A DNA stretch of 46,122 nucleotides from a virus, in IMG/VR virus record IMGVR_UViG_3300035232_001500, positions 1 to 46,122 of that record. One strand, 5' to 3'. How positions within the stretch are numbered: the first letter of the stretch is position 1; each line of letters starts with the position of its first letter. The position numbers were made by a program, and so were the translations under genes. Shown piece after piece: positions 1 to 9,319 of this stretch. Under the pieces are notes generated by a model. The model saw only the letters and a program-made list of their open reading frames with translations, was not told the origin of the DNA and ran no database searches.

Positions 1-3000
1 TTCCTGCTGGTCCAAATAAAGCTCCCATACCAGCCCCCATAAGAACACTAGAGGCTATGTCCCCCCCTCTGTCATTTACATCAAACGATCCTGTAGTTTT
101 ATTAAATGTAGCTCGCTCCGCTCTATCTTGCTTATTTGACACCATGCCAGCAATCATCGGGGCAATAAAAGACATACCTAACCCCATAGTTCCCCCAAAT
201 TTACCAAGACCTTGGGTTCCAAAATTTTTAGCGGCCCTTGTAATACCTCCAGACAACCTCCCTGCCGCACGAGCAGTTCCAGTCCCCAAACCAGAACCTA
301 TAATACCAGCTCCAGATCGACCAGACATAAATGACCCTGTTAATTGATTGCCGAAAATTTTACTAGACAAATTGGCAAGCTTGCCTCCGCCAGTTCCTCC
401 TCTTAGTCTATCTCTTGCCGCTGTTTGTGCAGCTTTAGTATTATCACTTTTAATAGCATTCTTAGCATTATCCTTTGATGTCTGTACCAGCTGCTGTAAT
501 GCTTTCGTTGATTGAGTGTCTTTACCAATTCCTATGGCTCCTGAATTCAAACTTCTTTCTAACCTTTTAGCGGTTTTTTTGTCTCCATTTTCTAGAGCTT
601 TTTGGAATTGACCTAATTTTTTTGTAAATTGATTAGCTGCGAGAGAAGATGTGCCAGCTTGACCACCAACTAACTGCCTGAATTGACCAGATTGCAGCCC
701 AGCTGAAGCAAGAGCTTTATTTGAAGACATTACTCCTTGTTGTTGAAGGTAGTTTTTAAATTCGTTTTGCCCAGTTTTACCCATCATAGCCATTATGCTA
801 TTAGCTTCCCTCTGACCTCCAGAAAAATTTGGATCACGTGCCCTTAAAAAATCTTGCGCAAAAAACTTAGTCGCTGTGCTTTTGTTGAAACCACCTGTTC
901 CTTGAAATTTCTCTCTAGCTCGAATTTCTCCTGAATTTTGTTTCAGAGCTCGCTCTATCATCTTAGCGGACTCCCTGGGTCCACTCATTGCATTCCTGGC
1001 TCCCCTCTCCATTGAGCTGTCTATCTTTCTTAATGCATTTAACGTTTCTGTGTCTCCAGATTTTCTAGCGACACCTTGTTGGAACAATAACGCATCCTCA
1101 AATTTACCCCCAGGAGCATTCATTAAGTTCTTAGCTAAACCTCCCAGAGGTCCTCCACTGGCAGCTATATTCTTTAACTCGTCTTTTCTAAACATTTGTC
1201 TAGCGAATTGGTTTCTCTCGACACCATCTTTGGAGCTTAAGCCTTTGGTTTGAGCTTTTTGCCTGATGTTTGCCTCTTTAATTAAGTTGGCATTTTTTCC
1301 ATACTCTTTAGACAAACCCGCCAAGAATTTTCTACCCCGATCTGTAGAAGCTGTCATCTTGTCTATAGCAGAACTAGCCTTAAAGAAGGAATCCTGCATA
1401 GCCTTTAATCCGTCTTGTCTAATAGCCTGCCTTGTGTCTTGTCGCATTGACATTACATCTGCACCAGTGAGGCTTCTAACTGGCGAAGCATAATTAGGAA
1501 CACCGCTTTTTTGTTTTGGGTTCAATCCTCCATGCAAAATTCTGGCTTTAGCCAAAGAACCACCTTCTTGTTCTTGGTTGACTACAGCAAGACCAGGGTT
1601 GGTTGAGCTTTTTAAAGAAGGAGCTTGTACTACTCTGGGAGTTAACCCAAAAGACGCCTCTCTAGATACTGCATCTTTTACGGCTCCTGAATACTGTGGG
1701 TTTTTTGATAATACTTTAGAGGCTCCTCCCGAAAAAAGACCAGCATAATTAGGAACATGACCTTGGTTTGATATTTTATATGTAAAATTCTCCCCAGCCC
1801 ACATTCCATCTTTTTCACCGATATCTTTGTTGAATTGAAGGTCTTCAGCTTTTTCTACTTTAAATTTCTTCCCCTTAGCTATGCTATCAACAACTCTCAT
1901 TGCAGAAATAGATGTGCCCATGTCTCCATACAACCCAGTGTAGCCATTTTTCTTAGAGTATTGAGCCATATGTTCATACAAATCTTTTCCGTAACCTCTT
2001 CCCCTTAAAGAAGGATTAGCCTCTGAAGTCATTATTACCTGCAATGCTCTTTTGCTTGGGTCTTTAAAGTCGGGGATATCTATAGCATGAGATGTTGCAA
2101 AATTTTTACCACCCACACTGGACTCAAAAAATACCTGCTTAGGAGGTCCGTCCGTATCATCTCTCGACCCATCATCCCTAACCTTGGTTTTATATTTAGC
2201 TGGAGTTCTTGCAAAATTAGGAATAAGACCTTTGCTAGCCATATCTGGATCGACTTTTAAATGCTTTCCTTGAGATACAACGCTTTGAATTTTATCGAGA
2301 TGCAGCCTTCTGTATCCCCCAGCCCCTTTACCAGCTGAAGCTGCATGCACTACCCTGGACTTTCCTAGGGGCGAATTCTTATCAAAATCCGCCCAAGACG
2401 AAAATCCCTTTGGAGCACTCGCTCCTTTTTTGTGAGCATGGACTCCATGCCTTGCTCCTGTAAATGTTAGATCTTGAGCACTTCCTGATTTAGGTTGGTA
2501 TTTTATGGATTTAAATAAACCATTTGTTATGATTTTATCCAGTTCCGACATCCCTATCGTACCATCAAACTTATCGGAATGTATTTTCGCTTTAGGCTTA
2601 GATATAGATTTTATCTTAGAAGCATTTATTCTTAATGCAAAATTAGGGATTTTTCCAAAACTTCGAAATTTTCTTAGTTTTAAAAGTTCTTTCAAAGTAG
2701 GTGTGCTTGAAATCGAGGGAGAGCCACCAAACCTTTCTTTCGCCATTCTCAACAAATCCTTAAGTGTATAGTTTTTGTATATAGAAGGTAGTTCCTGGAT
2801 TTTTTTTGGTAATCCATCGTTTTTATTTAATGACAATAATTCTTCTAATGTAGGAAGGGCGTTTAATTTTGGATTTTTCTTTTCTGTTATTGGCGACTTC
2901 TTTGATAAATTAGTAAAGTTCTTTCCAAAAAGTTTTTTATGACGCTCTTTTCTCTCTCTCATTAACGCATCAATATCGTCACTTTTCTGGAACCTTCCAG

Positions 3001-6000
3001 CCATCATTTTTTCCGCTTGACGTATAGTCTTTTTATCATCCTTAAGATTATCCTCAAAATCTTCAAAAGATCGATTGTTTATTAGGTTTTTAGCTCCAGG
3101 ACTATTTTTTAAAATTTTACTTAATTCTCCCTGCTGGGCGCTCCCAGAAGCAGAAGCTTGTGTGTTTAAGGCTGCCTGGCTTTCAAGATGTCTAGCTTCT
3201 ACTCTTTTTTGAATTTCGGATTGTTTTGCGATGGAAGCGTCGCTCCCTCTGAACCTCCCGCTAGTTTCCCCAAAATAGCCAGGCCCAGTAAGCCCTGGCT
3301 TACTTGTAAATCCACTACCACTCCTATACAGTTGAGCCAGAACTCCAGCCATTGGCCTAGCTTTAACTATACCTCTTTCTGGATCATGCCCAAGTTTTAA
3401 AACATCTCTAGATAACACTTCCATCTGAGTGTTGTTTATTCTATTTTTACTTTTTCTTATAGAGCCTATTTGTTTTTTTATTGTATTAGAAACAGAAGTT
3501 CTTCCAACCATATCCTGAACTACTTGAGACCTTTCTTTATGATCCATTAATCTAACAAAAGAACCAGGAACATTTCCCTGTATCCTGTCGGTATTCCCAG
3601 TTAAATAGTTTAATATATCCCTAGGCGAAGCCTGCCTTAAAACAGAAGCTACATCTGCTTTAGGAGGAGCCCCTACTCCTGATTTAACCATTTCCCAATC
3701 TTGACTTCCCAGTAAACCATTGGCAGTCATAGATTTCTTAACTTCACTTAAACCCTTATTATCTAAATATTTTAAAGCTTCAACAGTTTTTTGTGGGCTA
3801 GCTAGTAGATCATTAAGTTTTGTTGGATCTTTAAATGTTTCATATTTAGCTATTGTAGCTTCATTGTAATTAGCTGGCTGAGCTCTCTGAAGTCCAGATA
3901 GGTATTCCGTACCAATTGGGGTATTTGAAAGTGCATAGTTAGGAATCAAACCTCCATTAAAAAGGTCCTTCAAGCTCCAGGTTAATTCCAGATCAGCGGC
4001 TTCCTTTAAATCTATTTTCTTTTTGGCTAATTCGTCTCTTATATCATCATGAAACCTCCCCATATACGTAGATCCATCTTTCGTGACAACAGCCGCTCTG
4101 TAATCTCCCCCGAACCTTACCGAATCAATCTTATTACCCTTCATATCGAAAAGTTTTGACATTCCAGGTGTTTCGTATGGTTTGGCTGCAGAATCCAAAG
4201 CTCCCCTTTTCAATATAAAACTTTTTAATTTTGATGCTTGTCTTGATTGAGACGGATTCATCTTGTTTCTCGCATGCATAACCATTTGTTCTGGCCTAAA
4301 CATCATATTAGGAATAAATCCATCTGACATACCGAGTTCATCCAATATTGATTTCGGAACAAAAGATGTTTCGTTCCCATATCTAGGATTAGCTTTCATT
4401 CTTCCAATAGCTATTCTTTGCAAGTCTCCAGGAAGATCTGAAACTTTTAAATTAGTCCTAGTCTTTCCTTTGTTTTTTAACTCTTGCCCTACTTTATTTG
4501 ATTTTTCTTGTTTCCTCATCCTAAGAATATCATCTAATAATGTAGAACCTAATACAGAGACTGGGATAATTCCACCAAGCACGCCAGATATTAAATCTAT
4601 ATGACTTGTTGGATTCTGAAATATATCTAAAGCTCCTTTACCTAGCTTACCTCCCATTTCAAGAGCTTTGGGTCCGTATTTTTGAATAGCATTCATTATT
4701 TCATCTTTAAATGCAAATCCTGCTCCTCCACCGCCACCATATAAAGTTGTGCGAGGAAAGTTTTTCATAAAATCAAAACCTTTTCCTAAAAGATGCTTAC
4801 CTGTTTCAAAAATATTGGTATATGCATTATATCCTCCTTTAGCGGCTCCAAGTATACCCTTTCCTAAGAAATCAGTGCCTTTCATGTATGCACCATACCC
4901 ACCTTTTATCAAAGAGCCTATATCTTTAAAAGGTGTGCTTATTAATTTTCCTGCGGCACCGAGGCCCTTACCCATAAAGTCTCTGTCTGATGTTTTGGGC
5001 TTCTGCCTTCTAAAAAGATTACCAAGTCCGTAATTCGGAACATGCCCGTGGCTCATAGCTCCGCCCATAAACGGATCCCTTTCAGGCCCCAGCTCTCTTC
5101 CTGGAGGCAACTTATGGGGGCTACTTAATCCCCTTGACTGAGCTCTTTTCATATTTAAATCAAAAAGCATTCCGTCAATATACCCGCTCCCTCTAGACCA
5201 GCCAGATGGAACATTATTGCCGAAACCAGCTAAAGAGTCTTCGACTTGTTTTATAAATGTCGAATCTTTTTTAGATAGAAATTTTTTGTAAACAAGTGTT
5301 CTTATAGAATCTAGTTCTGTGCTCGTAGCTAAAGCGGGCTTTGATGAGTGCCATGAATCTTTTAAAACACGGCCTCCTCCAGTATCAAGATTTAGAGCTC
5401 TTCTTTTCCCGTGAACCAAAGCTGATGCTATATTATGAGGGGTAGGTTTGTATGATGAGATTTTACGTGCTCTATTGTAATTTGGAACATAACCTCTGTT
5501 TGCATAAGGATCCATTCCGTGAACATTGGAAAATGCTTTTCTGTATTTTCTTCCAGCTCTACTTGACTCAGGCGGCATAATTGCTGGCTGTGATAACCCA
5601 CTAAACTTCTTAACAGTTTCAGCTGAATTAAAAATAACTCGACCTTCTCCTTTAAGATTCATGCTTTTAACCGCTCCAGCCGTATAACCTCCTTGCCTAG
5701 CTCCTTTTTTCTCACTAGAACGCTCCGAGCTTGATACATAATTGGGAATATGACCATCGCTCTTTCTCCTCAAGTCCCCGCCAAACCCAGCACGAGATAT
5801 TCCTGGGGACATAGCTCTAGCTGCTGCTGCTATTTTTGCCTGCTCTCTTGATTGTTGCTGTAATATATTTAAAATAGTTTTTTCTTGAGCTGCTCTGTTT
5901 CCTTCTTGAGAAAGTATTCTTTTTTGTAAAGCACTATTTTCATTTAATACAGTTACTATAGAAGCTTGTATTTGTTTTTGTTTTTCAGCCGCCGTAACAA

Positions 6001-7372
6001 CCCCTAAAAGCTCTTTTCCGCTACCAGCAAGAAAAGAAAATGTTTTTACAAATAATTTCGACAACACAGCTAATGTTAAAAATAAACCTGGGCCAGTTAA
6101 TACATTCCCTATTCCCGCTATAACACCTTTTGCGAAATCTGACCCCGCTGACTCTCCTTGTTTCTGACCCAAGAAATCTGATATTCCACTAACTTGATCT
6201 TTTATAAAAGTTAAATAATCACGTATTTGGTCTGCGAAAGCTATTTCACCAAGAGCTCCAGCAAGTTCTTTTAGGCTAGTCGCTGCTTGAGAGGATAACG
6301 CGGCTAGTGACCTATTTAAAATTTCATTCTTTTTGTATGCTTCATCTGTTGCGCTGGCTGATATTTGAGTAGCTCTACTTAATATACTATTTTCAGAACT
6401 TAAATCTTTTATCGCAGCTTTTAATATGTTTATTTGAAACACTCCACCAACTTGTTCTGCTACTGCGGCTTTCGTTGTGTCTGCCAATTTATCGTAAGTT
6501 TTAGCTAAGTTTTGTAAAACATTAATTGCTGGTAATGTATTTCCAGATATATCTCTTACCGCTATACCTAACTCTTCTAATCTTGTTATAGTGCTAGACC
6601 TTTGAACTCTTGTGAAAATTGTTTTAAAACTATTACCTATTACCTTTCCCCCTCTAGCAGTCATTTGTTGAGCCGCCGTAACCGCACCCAAAAGTTCATC
6701 AAAACTTACTCCAGCATCGCTCGCAACAGCTCCAGCTCTAGAAACTGCATCTATTAAATCTTCCGTACTTACCGCAAACTGAACGTCAACAGCGGCCATT
6801 TTGCTTAAAATTTGAGTGGAGTCTAATCCAACATTATTAAAAGTATTTAATGCTGCAGTCAAACCGCTTACTGCGGCTGCGGCATCCAAACCTGTTAATC
6901 GTGTTAATATTAATGCGTCATTCGCTCTTTTTAATGTTTCTTCGACTCCCAGACCCTGTCTTGCGAGTTCTGTTGCCGCTGTAGCTACCGTGTCAAAGCT
7001 TTGTGCTGTATTCTTTGCTACTTTAAATAAACTTTTACCAAAATCTTCTAATTGGGAATTGGTTAACCCCATGACGACATTTATTTCAGTTAGCTTTTGT
7101 TCTACCTGTATAGTCGTTGTTACTAGAGAGGCAAAAGCCTTTTGGACCGCCTGTATAATACCTACAGAAGCTCCAAACGCTAAAACACGAGCATTGGACG
7201 CTTCTAGTGATTTATTAAATTCACTAACGGATCCAGTTATCTTACCTAAGGGTCTAGAAAAATTCCTATCATTTATCGACAGATTAAGCCCTCCCCTAGA
7301 ACTTACGTTTCTAACGGCTCTTTTTATGGACTTTTCTAGCCCTGTCTGAACTGTTGGTATCTTGAGAGGCAT
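1..7372 (-). CDS. Tail tape-measure protein with accessory domains (partial)
   Basis: Sets tail length and is probably ejected with the DNA. I translated nearly all of the reverse strand from ATG 7372 to the window edge and found no stop, so at least 2457 residues are present and the C terminus is missing. AAGGA lies just upstream of the ATG. Residues about 40-340 resemble the TP901-type tape-measure core (for example ATAATELARQGLGVEET and DAGVSFDELLGAVTAAQQ). A hydrophobic segment near residues 405-430 could cross a membrane. From residue 540 on, a heptad-length motif such as GLIPNFA recurs nine times. Between copies seven and eight (residues about 1747-1839) lies a GNAT-like domain with LRGRGYGKDLY at 1789-1799. 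The C-terminal part is rich in Gly, Ala, Lys and Gln, with Gly/Met-rich hydrophobic stretches near the edge. The first gene downstream of the major tail protein is the usual place for a tape measure. Confidence 0.9.
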   Translation of the reverse strand, partial: MPLKIPTVQTGLEKSIKRAVRNVSSRGGLNLSINDRNFSRPLGKITGSVSEFNKSLEASNARVLAFGASVGIIQAVQKAFASLVTTTIQVEQKLTEINVVMGLTNSQLEDFGKSLFKVAKNTAQSFDTVATAATELARQGLGVEETLKRANDALILTRLTGLDAAAAVSGLTAALNTFNNVGLDSTQILSKMAAVDVQFAVSTEDLIDAVSRAGAVASDAGVSFDELLGAVTAAQQMTARGGKVIGNSFKTIFTRVQRSSTITRLEELGIAVRDISGNTLPAINVLQNLAKTYDKLADTTKAAVAEQVGGVFQINILKAAIKDLSSENSILSRATQISASATDEAYKKNEILNRSLAALSSQAATSLKELAGALGEIAFADQIRDYLTFIKDQVSGISDFLGQKQGESAGSDFAKGVIAGIGNVLTGPGLFLTLAVLSKLFVKTFSFLAGSGKELLGVVTAAEKQKQIQASIVTVLNENSALQKRILSQEGNRAAQEKTILNILQQQSREQAKIAAAARAMSPGISRAGFGGDLRRKSDGHIPNYVSSSERSSEKKGARQGGYTAGAVKSMNLKGEGRVIFNSAETVKKFSGLSQPAIMPPESSRAGRKYRKAFSNVHGMDPYANRGYVPNYNRARKISSYKPTPHNIASALVHGKRRALNLDTGGGRVLKDSWHSSKPALATSTELDSIRTLVYKKFLSKKDSTFIKQVEDSLAGFGNNVPSGWSRGSGYIDGMLFDLNMKRAQSRGLSSPHKLPPGRELGPERDPFMGGAMSHGHVPNYGLGNLFRRQKPKTSDRDFMGKGLGAAGKLISTPFKDIGSLIKGGYGAYMKGTDFLGKGILGAAKGGYNAYTNIFETGKHLLGKGFDFMKNFPRTTLYGGGGGAGFAFKDEIMNAIQKYGPKALEMGGKLGKGALDIFQNPTSHIDLISGVLGGIIPVSVLGSTLLDDILRMRKQEKSNKVGQELKNKGKTRTNLKVSDLPGDLQRIAIGRMKANPRYGNETSFVPKSILDELGMSDGFIPNMMFRPEQMVMHARNKMNPSQSRQASKLKSFILKRGALDSAAKPYETPGMSKLFDMKGNKIDSVRFGGDYRAAVVTKDGSTYMGRFHDDIRDELAKKKIDLKEAADLELTWSLKDLFNGGLIPNYALSNTPIGTEYLSGLQRAQPANYNEATIAKYETFKDPTKLNDLLASPQKTVEALKYLDNKGLSEVKKSMTANGLLGSQDWEMVKSGVGAPPKADVASVLRQASPRDILNYLTGNTDRIQGNVPGSFVRLMDHKERSQVVQDMVGRTSVSNTIKKQIGSIRKSKNRINNTQMEVLSRDVLKLGHDPERGIVKARPMAGVLAQLYRSGSGFTSKPGLTGPGYFGETSGRFRGSDASIAKQSEIQKRVEARHLESQAALNTQASASGSAQQGELSKILKNSPGAKNLINNRSFEDFEDNLKDDKKTIRQAEKMMAGRFQKSDDIDALMRERKERHKKLFGKNFTNLSKKSPITEKKNPKLNALPTLEELLSLNKNDGLPKKIQELPSIYKNYTLKDLLRMAKERFGGSPSISSTPTLKELLKLRKFRSFGKIPNFALRINASKIKSISKPKAKIHSDKFDGTIGMSELDKIITNGLFKSIKYQPKSGSAQDLTFTGARHGVHAHKKGASAPKGFSSWADFDKNSPLGKSRVVHAASAGKGAGGYRRLHLDKIQSVVSQGKHLKVDPDMASKGLIPNFARTPAKYKTKVRDDGSRDDTDGPPKQVFFESSVGGKNFATSHAIDIPDFKDPSKRALQVIMTSEANPSLRGRGYGKDLYEHMAQYSKKNGYTGLYGDMGTSISAMRVVDSIAKGKKFKVEKAEDLQFNKDIGEKDGMWAGENFTYKISNQGHVPNYAGLFSGGASKVLSKNPQYSGAVKDAVSREASFGLTPRVVQAPSLKSSTNPGLAVVNQEQEGGSLAKARILHGGLNPKQKSGVPNYASPVRSLTGADVMSMRQDTRQAIRQDGLKAMQDSFFKASSAIDKMTASTDRGRKFLAGLSKEYGKNANLIKEANIRQKAQTKGLSSKDGVERNQFARQMFRKDELKNIAASGGPLGGLAKNLMNAPGGKFEDALLFQQGVARKSGDTETLNALRKIDSSMERGARNAMSGPRESAKMIERALKQNSGEIRAREKFQGTGGFNKSTATKFFAQDFLRARDPNFSGGQREANSIMAMMGKTGQNEFKNYLQQQGVMSSNKALASAGLQSGQFRQLVGGQAGTSSLAANQFTKKLGQFQKALENGDKKTAKRLERSLNSGAIGIGKDTQSTKALQQLVQTSKDNAKNAIKSDNTKAAQTAARDRLRGGTGGGKLANLSSKIFGNQLTGSFMSGRSGAGIIGSGLGTGTARAAGRLSGGITRAAKNFGTQGLGKFGGTMGLGMSFIAPMIAGMVSNKQDRAERATFNKTTGSFDVNDRGGDIASSVLMGAGMGALFGPAG
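1487..5755 (-). repeat. Nine G-x-[IV]-P-N-[YF]-A motifs inside the tape measure
   Basis: Translated copies, in protein order: GHIPNYV (5735-5755), GYVPNYN (5474-5494), GHVPNYG (5027-5047), GFIPNMM (4301-4321), GLIPNYA (3932-3952), GKIPNFA (2636-2656), GLIPNFA (2210-2230), GHVPNYA (1742-1762) and GVPNYA (1487-1504). They start at residues 540, 627, 776, 1018, 1141, 1573, 1715, 1871 and 1957. Flanking residues are not conserved and spacing is irregular, so these look like boundary or linker elements between separate small domains, not a structural repeat array. From memory, similar motifs occur in tape measures of other environmental phages, but I cannot check this here. Confidence 0.85.
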
Positions 7373-7451
7373 TTTTCCTTATTCCTTACTGGAAATTACA
7401 CCTAAAACAGAACAACTATCTATAATAAATTTGTTTAATAATTGATGAATC

Positions 7452-7493
7452 ATTAAAAAACAAAAGAACCCCCTTTTTCAAGGAGGTTCTTTT
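7452..7493 (-). terminator. Rho-independent terminator after the major tail gene
   Basis: On the minus strand, AAAAGAACCTCC pairs with GGGGGTTCTTTT across a short loop (one G-U wobble) and is followed by TGTTTTTTAA. It lies between the major tail gene and the tape measure and should reduce readthrough into the tape measure, as is common where the tail tube is needed in great excess. Confidence 0.8.
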
Positions 7494-7520
7494 AAGAAAA
7501 AGTAGAAATAGATTCTTCTT

Positions 7521-9224
7521 TTATTTATTAGGGATACCGTAATGTTCTGGAATTACATTACTATTAGCTCCAGATATGAAAACTCCATGAAGCAAGTCTT
7601 CTGGTCCACCAATTTGAGTCGTAAATGTGAAGTCTACGCTCTTGTTGCTTCCGATATCTGAGGAGATAGACTCGCTGTCTATTCTTGCTCCCTTGAAGTC
7701 GATATCCAAAGAGTCGAATGTTGCTCCTCCAACGCAAGGAACTCCGCCCTTCATCTTAATTTTAACATCATGCTCCTTACAGTCATCCAATAGAAGAGCA
7801 AGGTTGCCTGTTCCAATTTCTGACAGCAAAGCACTTACGCTCATGCTAGCAACCACTGGGAGATCAACAACCCTAGAGAATGCAAACCTAGTTCCAATTC
7901 TATCAATTGGGCTTCTGCTTAGCGGCAAGCTTAGGCTGAAGTTTTGAACATGAACCGCACCTTCTCCATTAACTTTAGAGAACATTGATAGTTCATTAGG
8001 AAGTTCTAGGGTAATATCACCAGGCTTTAAGGCGGTTAAAGCTGAAGCTCCAAATTCACCTGTGCTTGGAGAAGATCCTTCATTATCTCCTCTAAGGGAG
8101 TTGGGGTGAGCTAAACTGAAATTGATACCAGTAACTGGTGTTCCTTTTTGGAGATTTATACCAGGTATAGTCACACCCGTAGTTCCTATATCAGATTTAG
8201 CATTATACAATTCAATTGTTGCTGAAGCTGTTGGGATCGACCCAACAGAAGCTTCAATAGTATAATCGCTCAAGAAGCCGTTGCCCAAACCGATAACAGA
8301 TCTCTTGTCAATGGCTTCGGTGCTCGAAAATGCATCGGTAGATTCTGGAGTAGTAACTATGAAAAAGTTTTTGCCCGCAGAGTCGCTCTTTAAGTGGTTG
8401 GTCGCAGCATTAGAAACTGCTGTTCCCATTCCAAGGCCGAGGCTATTAGAATCCCCTTGGAGATAAAAACCAAGATTTCTTTCGTTAAAACCGTCTGTTG
8501 GGAAATAAGTGAAATCAAGATTAACTGTGGGCGGCTCAAGAGTAATCGCATCAATTCTAGCGAGTTGACCAAATGTATTTACATCTGTTCTGTTGATTGT
8601 AAAGCTATAGTTAGCACTTTGTACTCTATGAACTTGTTGAACTAAGTTCTTATAAGTACCACTCCAGGGTTGTACAAGCACGCCAAAACCAACATCATTT
8701 TTGTCAGCGATGGAATTCGCAGGATTTTTATCATTATTTGAATAAGCTACATTAGCATTGTCCCATGCAGACTTATTATAATAAAGCATAATATCACCAG
8801 AAGTACCCCTCAAACCAGCAAGAGTCGTTTGTTTTACACCCATTTGAATGCCGCCTGCGCCTGCACCAGGGTAAACACTTGTTCCGAAGGCTCCTGTAAA
8901 AGCTTGTTGCACTGCTCCACTAAGGTTATGTAAATCACTAAGAGCTAAAGTACTTGGTGTGTTTACCTGGCCTTGAGTCGTTCCAGCTGAAGTGGAGTTC
9001 CATGTAAGGTACGGATCCTGATGTAATCCAATTGGACTATTTAGCGCCATTAATGCAGGTTTGTTTCCACTTCCTCCTCCATAATTTGCAGTGGTCATTG
9101 AGGTGGCAGTGTGCCCTGTTGGTCCGAGACCAGTCAATACTGCGGAACACGTGAAGTGGGCTCCAGTTGCGTTAGGGCTTACGAATAGTGCCTCACTTTG
9201 ATAAATTACTCTGTTTCTAGCCAT
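7521..9224 (-). CDS. Major tail protein candidate (tail tube-like)
   Basis: A 567-residue virion protein. No catalytic motif or signal peptide is visible. The sequence is beta-rich, with alternating hydrophobic, Ser, Thr and Gly residues. The central part (about residues 200-250, including FTINRTDVNTFGQLARIDA) and the part with YTIEASVGSIPTASATIELY resemble, from memory, abundant tail-tube-type proteins of marine phages. The C-terminal third could be an added Ig-like or decoration domain. Its position just before the tape measure, its own terminator and a strong late-type box 4 bases before the ATG all fit a highly expressed tail tube protein. It could instead be another tail structural protein. 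Tail identity is inferred from position and composition more than from a defining motif. Confidence 0.6.
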   Translation of the reverse strand: MARNRVIYQSEALFVSPNATGAHFTCSAVLTGLGPTGHTATSMTTANYGGGSGNKPALMALNSPIGLHQDPYLTWNSTSAGTTQGQVNTPSTLALSDLHNLSGAVQQAFTGAFGTSVYPGAGAGGIQMGVKQTTLAGLRGTSGDIMLYYNKSAWDNANVAYSNNDKNPANSIADKNDVGFGVLVQPWSGTYKNLVQQVHRVQSANYSFTINRTDVNTFGQLARIDAITLEPPTVNLDFTYFPTDGFNERNLGFYLQGDSNSLGLGMGTAVSNAATNHLKSDSAGKNFFIVTTPESTDAFSSTEAIDKRSVIGLGNGFLSDYTIEASVGSIPTASATIELYNAKSDIGTTGVTIPGINLQKGTPVTGINFSLAHPNSLRGDNEGSSPSTGEFGASALTALKPGDITLELPNELSMFSKVNGEGAVHVQNFSLSLPLSRSPIDRIGTRFAFSRVVDLPVVASMSVSALLSEIGTGNLALLLDDCKEHDVKIKMKGGVPCVGGATFDSLDIDFKGARIDSESISSDIGSNKSVDFTFTTQIGGPEDLLHGVFISGANSNVIPEHYGIPNK

Positions 9225-9228
9225 AATA

Positions 9229-9241
9229 TTAGTATTTAATT
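9229..9241 (-). promoter_or_regulatory. T4-late-like promoter box before the major tail gene
   Basis: The minus strand reads AATTAAATACTAA, ending 4 bases before ATG 9224. It resembles the T4 late promoter (TATAAATACTATT) and is identical over 13 bases to the box before the decoration gene at 22020-22032. With transcription starting 6-7 bases after TTAAATA, the mRNA would be almost leaderless. No Shine-Dalgarno sequence is seen. Confidence 0.5.
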
Positions 9242-9319
9242 TTTTTAAAAGATACGGGTTTAACTTAAATTACAGATAACTTGGCTTAATGTGAAATTTT
9301 TTATTAACTTTAAAATAAT

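Noticed and set aside
57-7349. Several plus-strand reading frames over the tape-measure gene
   Set aside because: They are Pro/Ser-rich shadows of the continuous minus-strand frame, which has clear tape-measure sequence.
7627-8645. Plus- and minus-strand frames inside the major tail gene
   Set aside because: They overlap a well-supported 567-residue frame and lack start signals or recognisable sequence.
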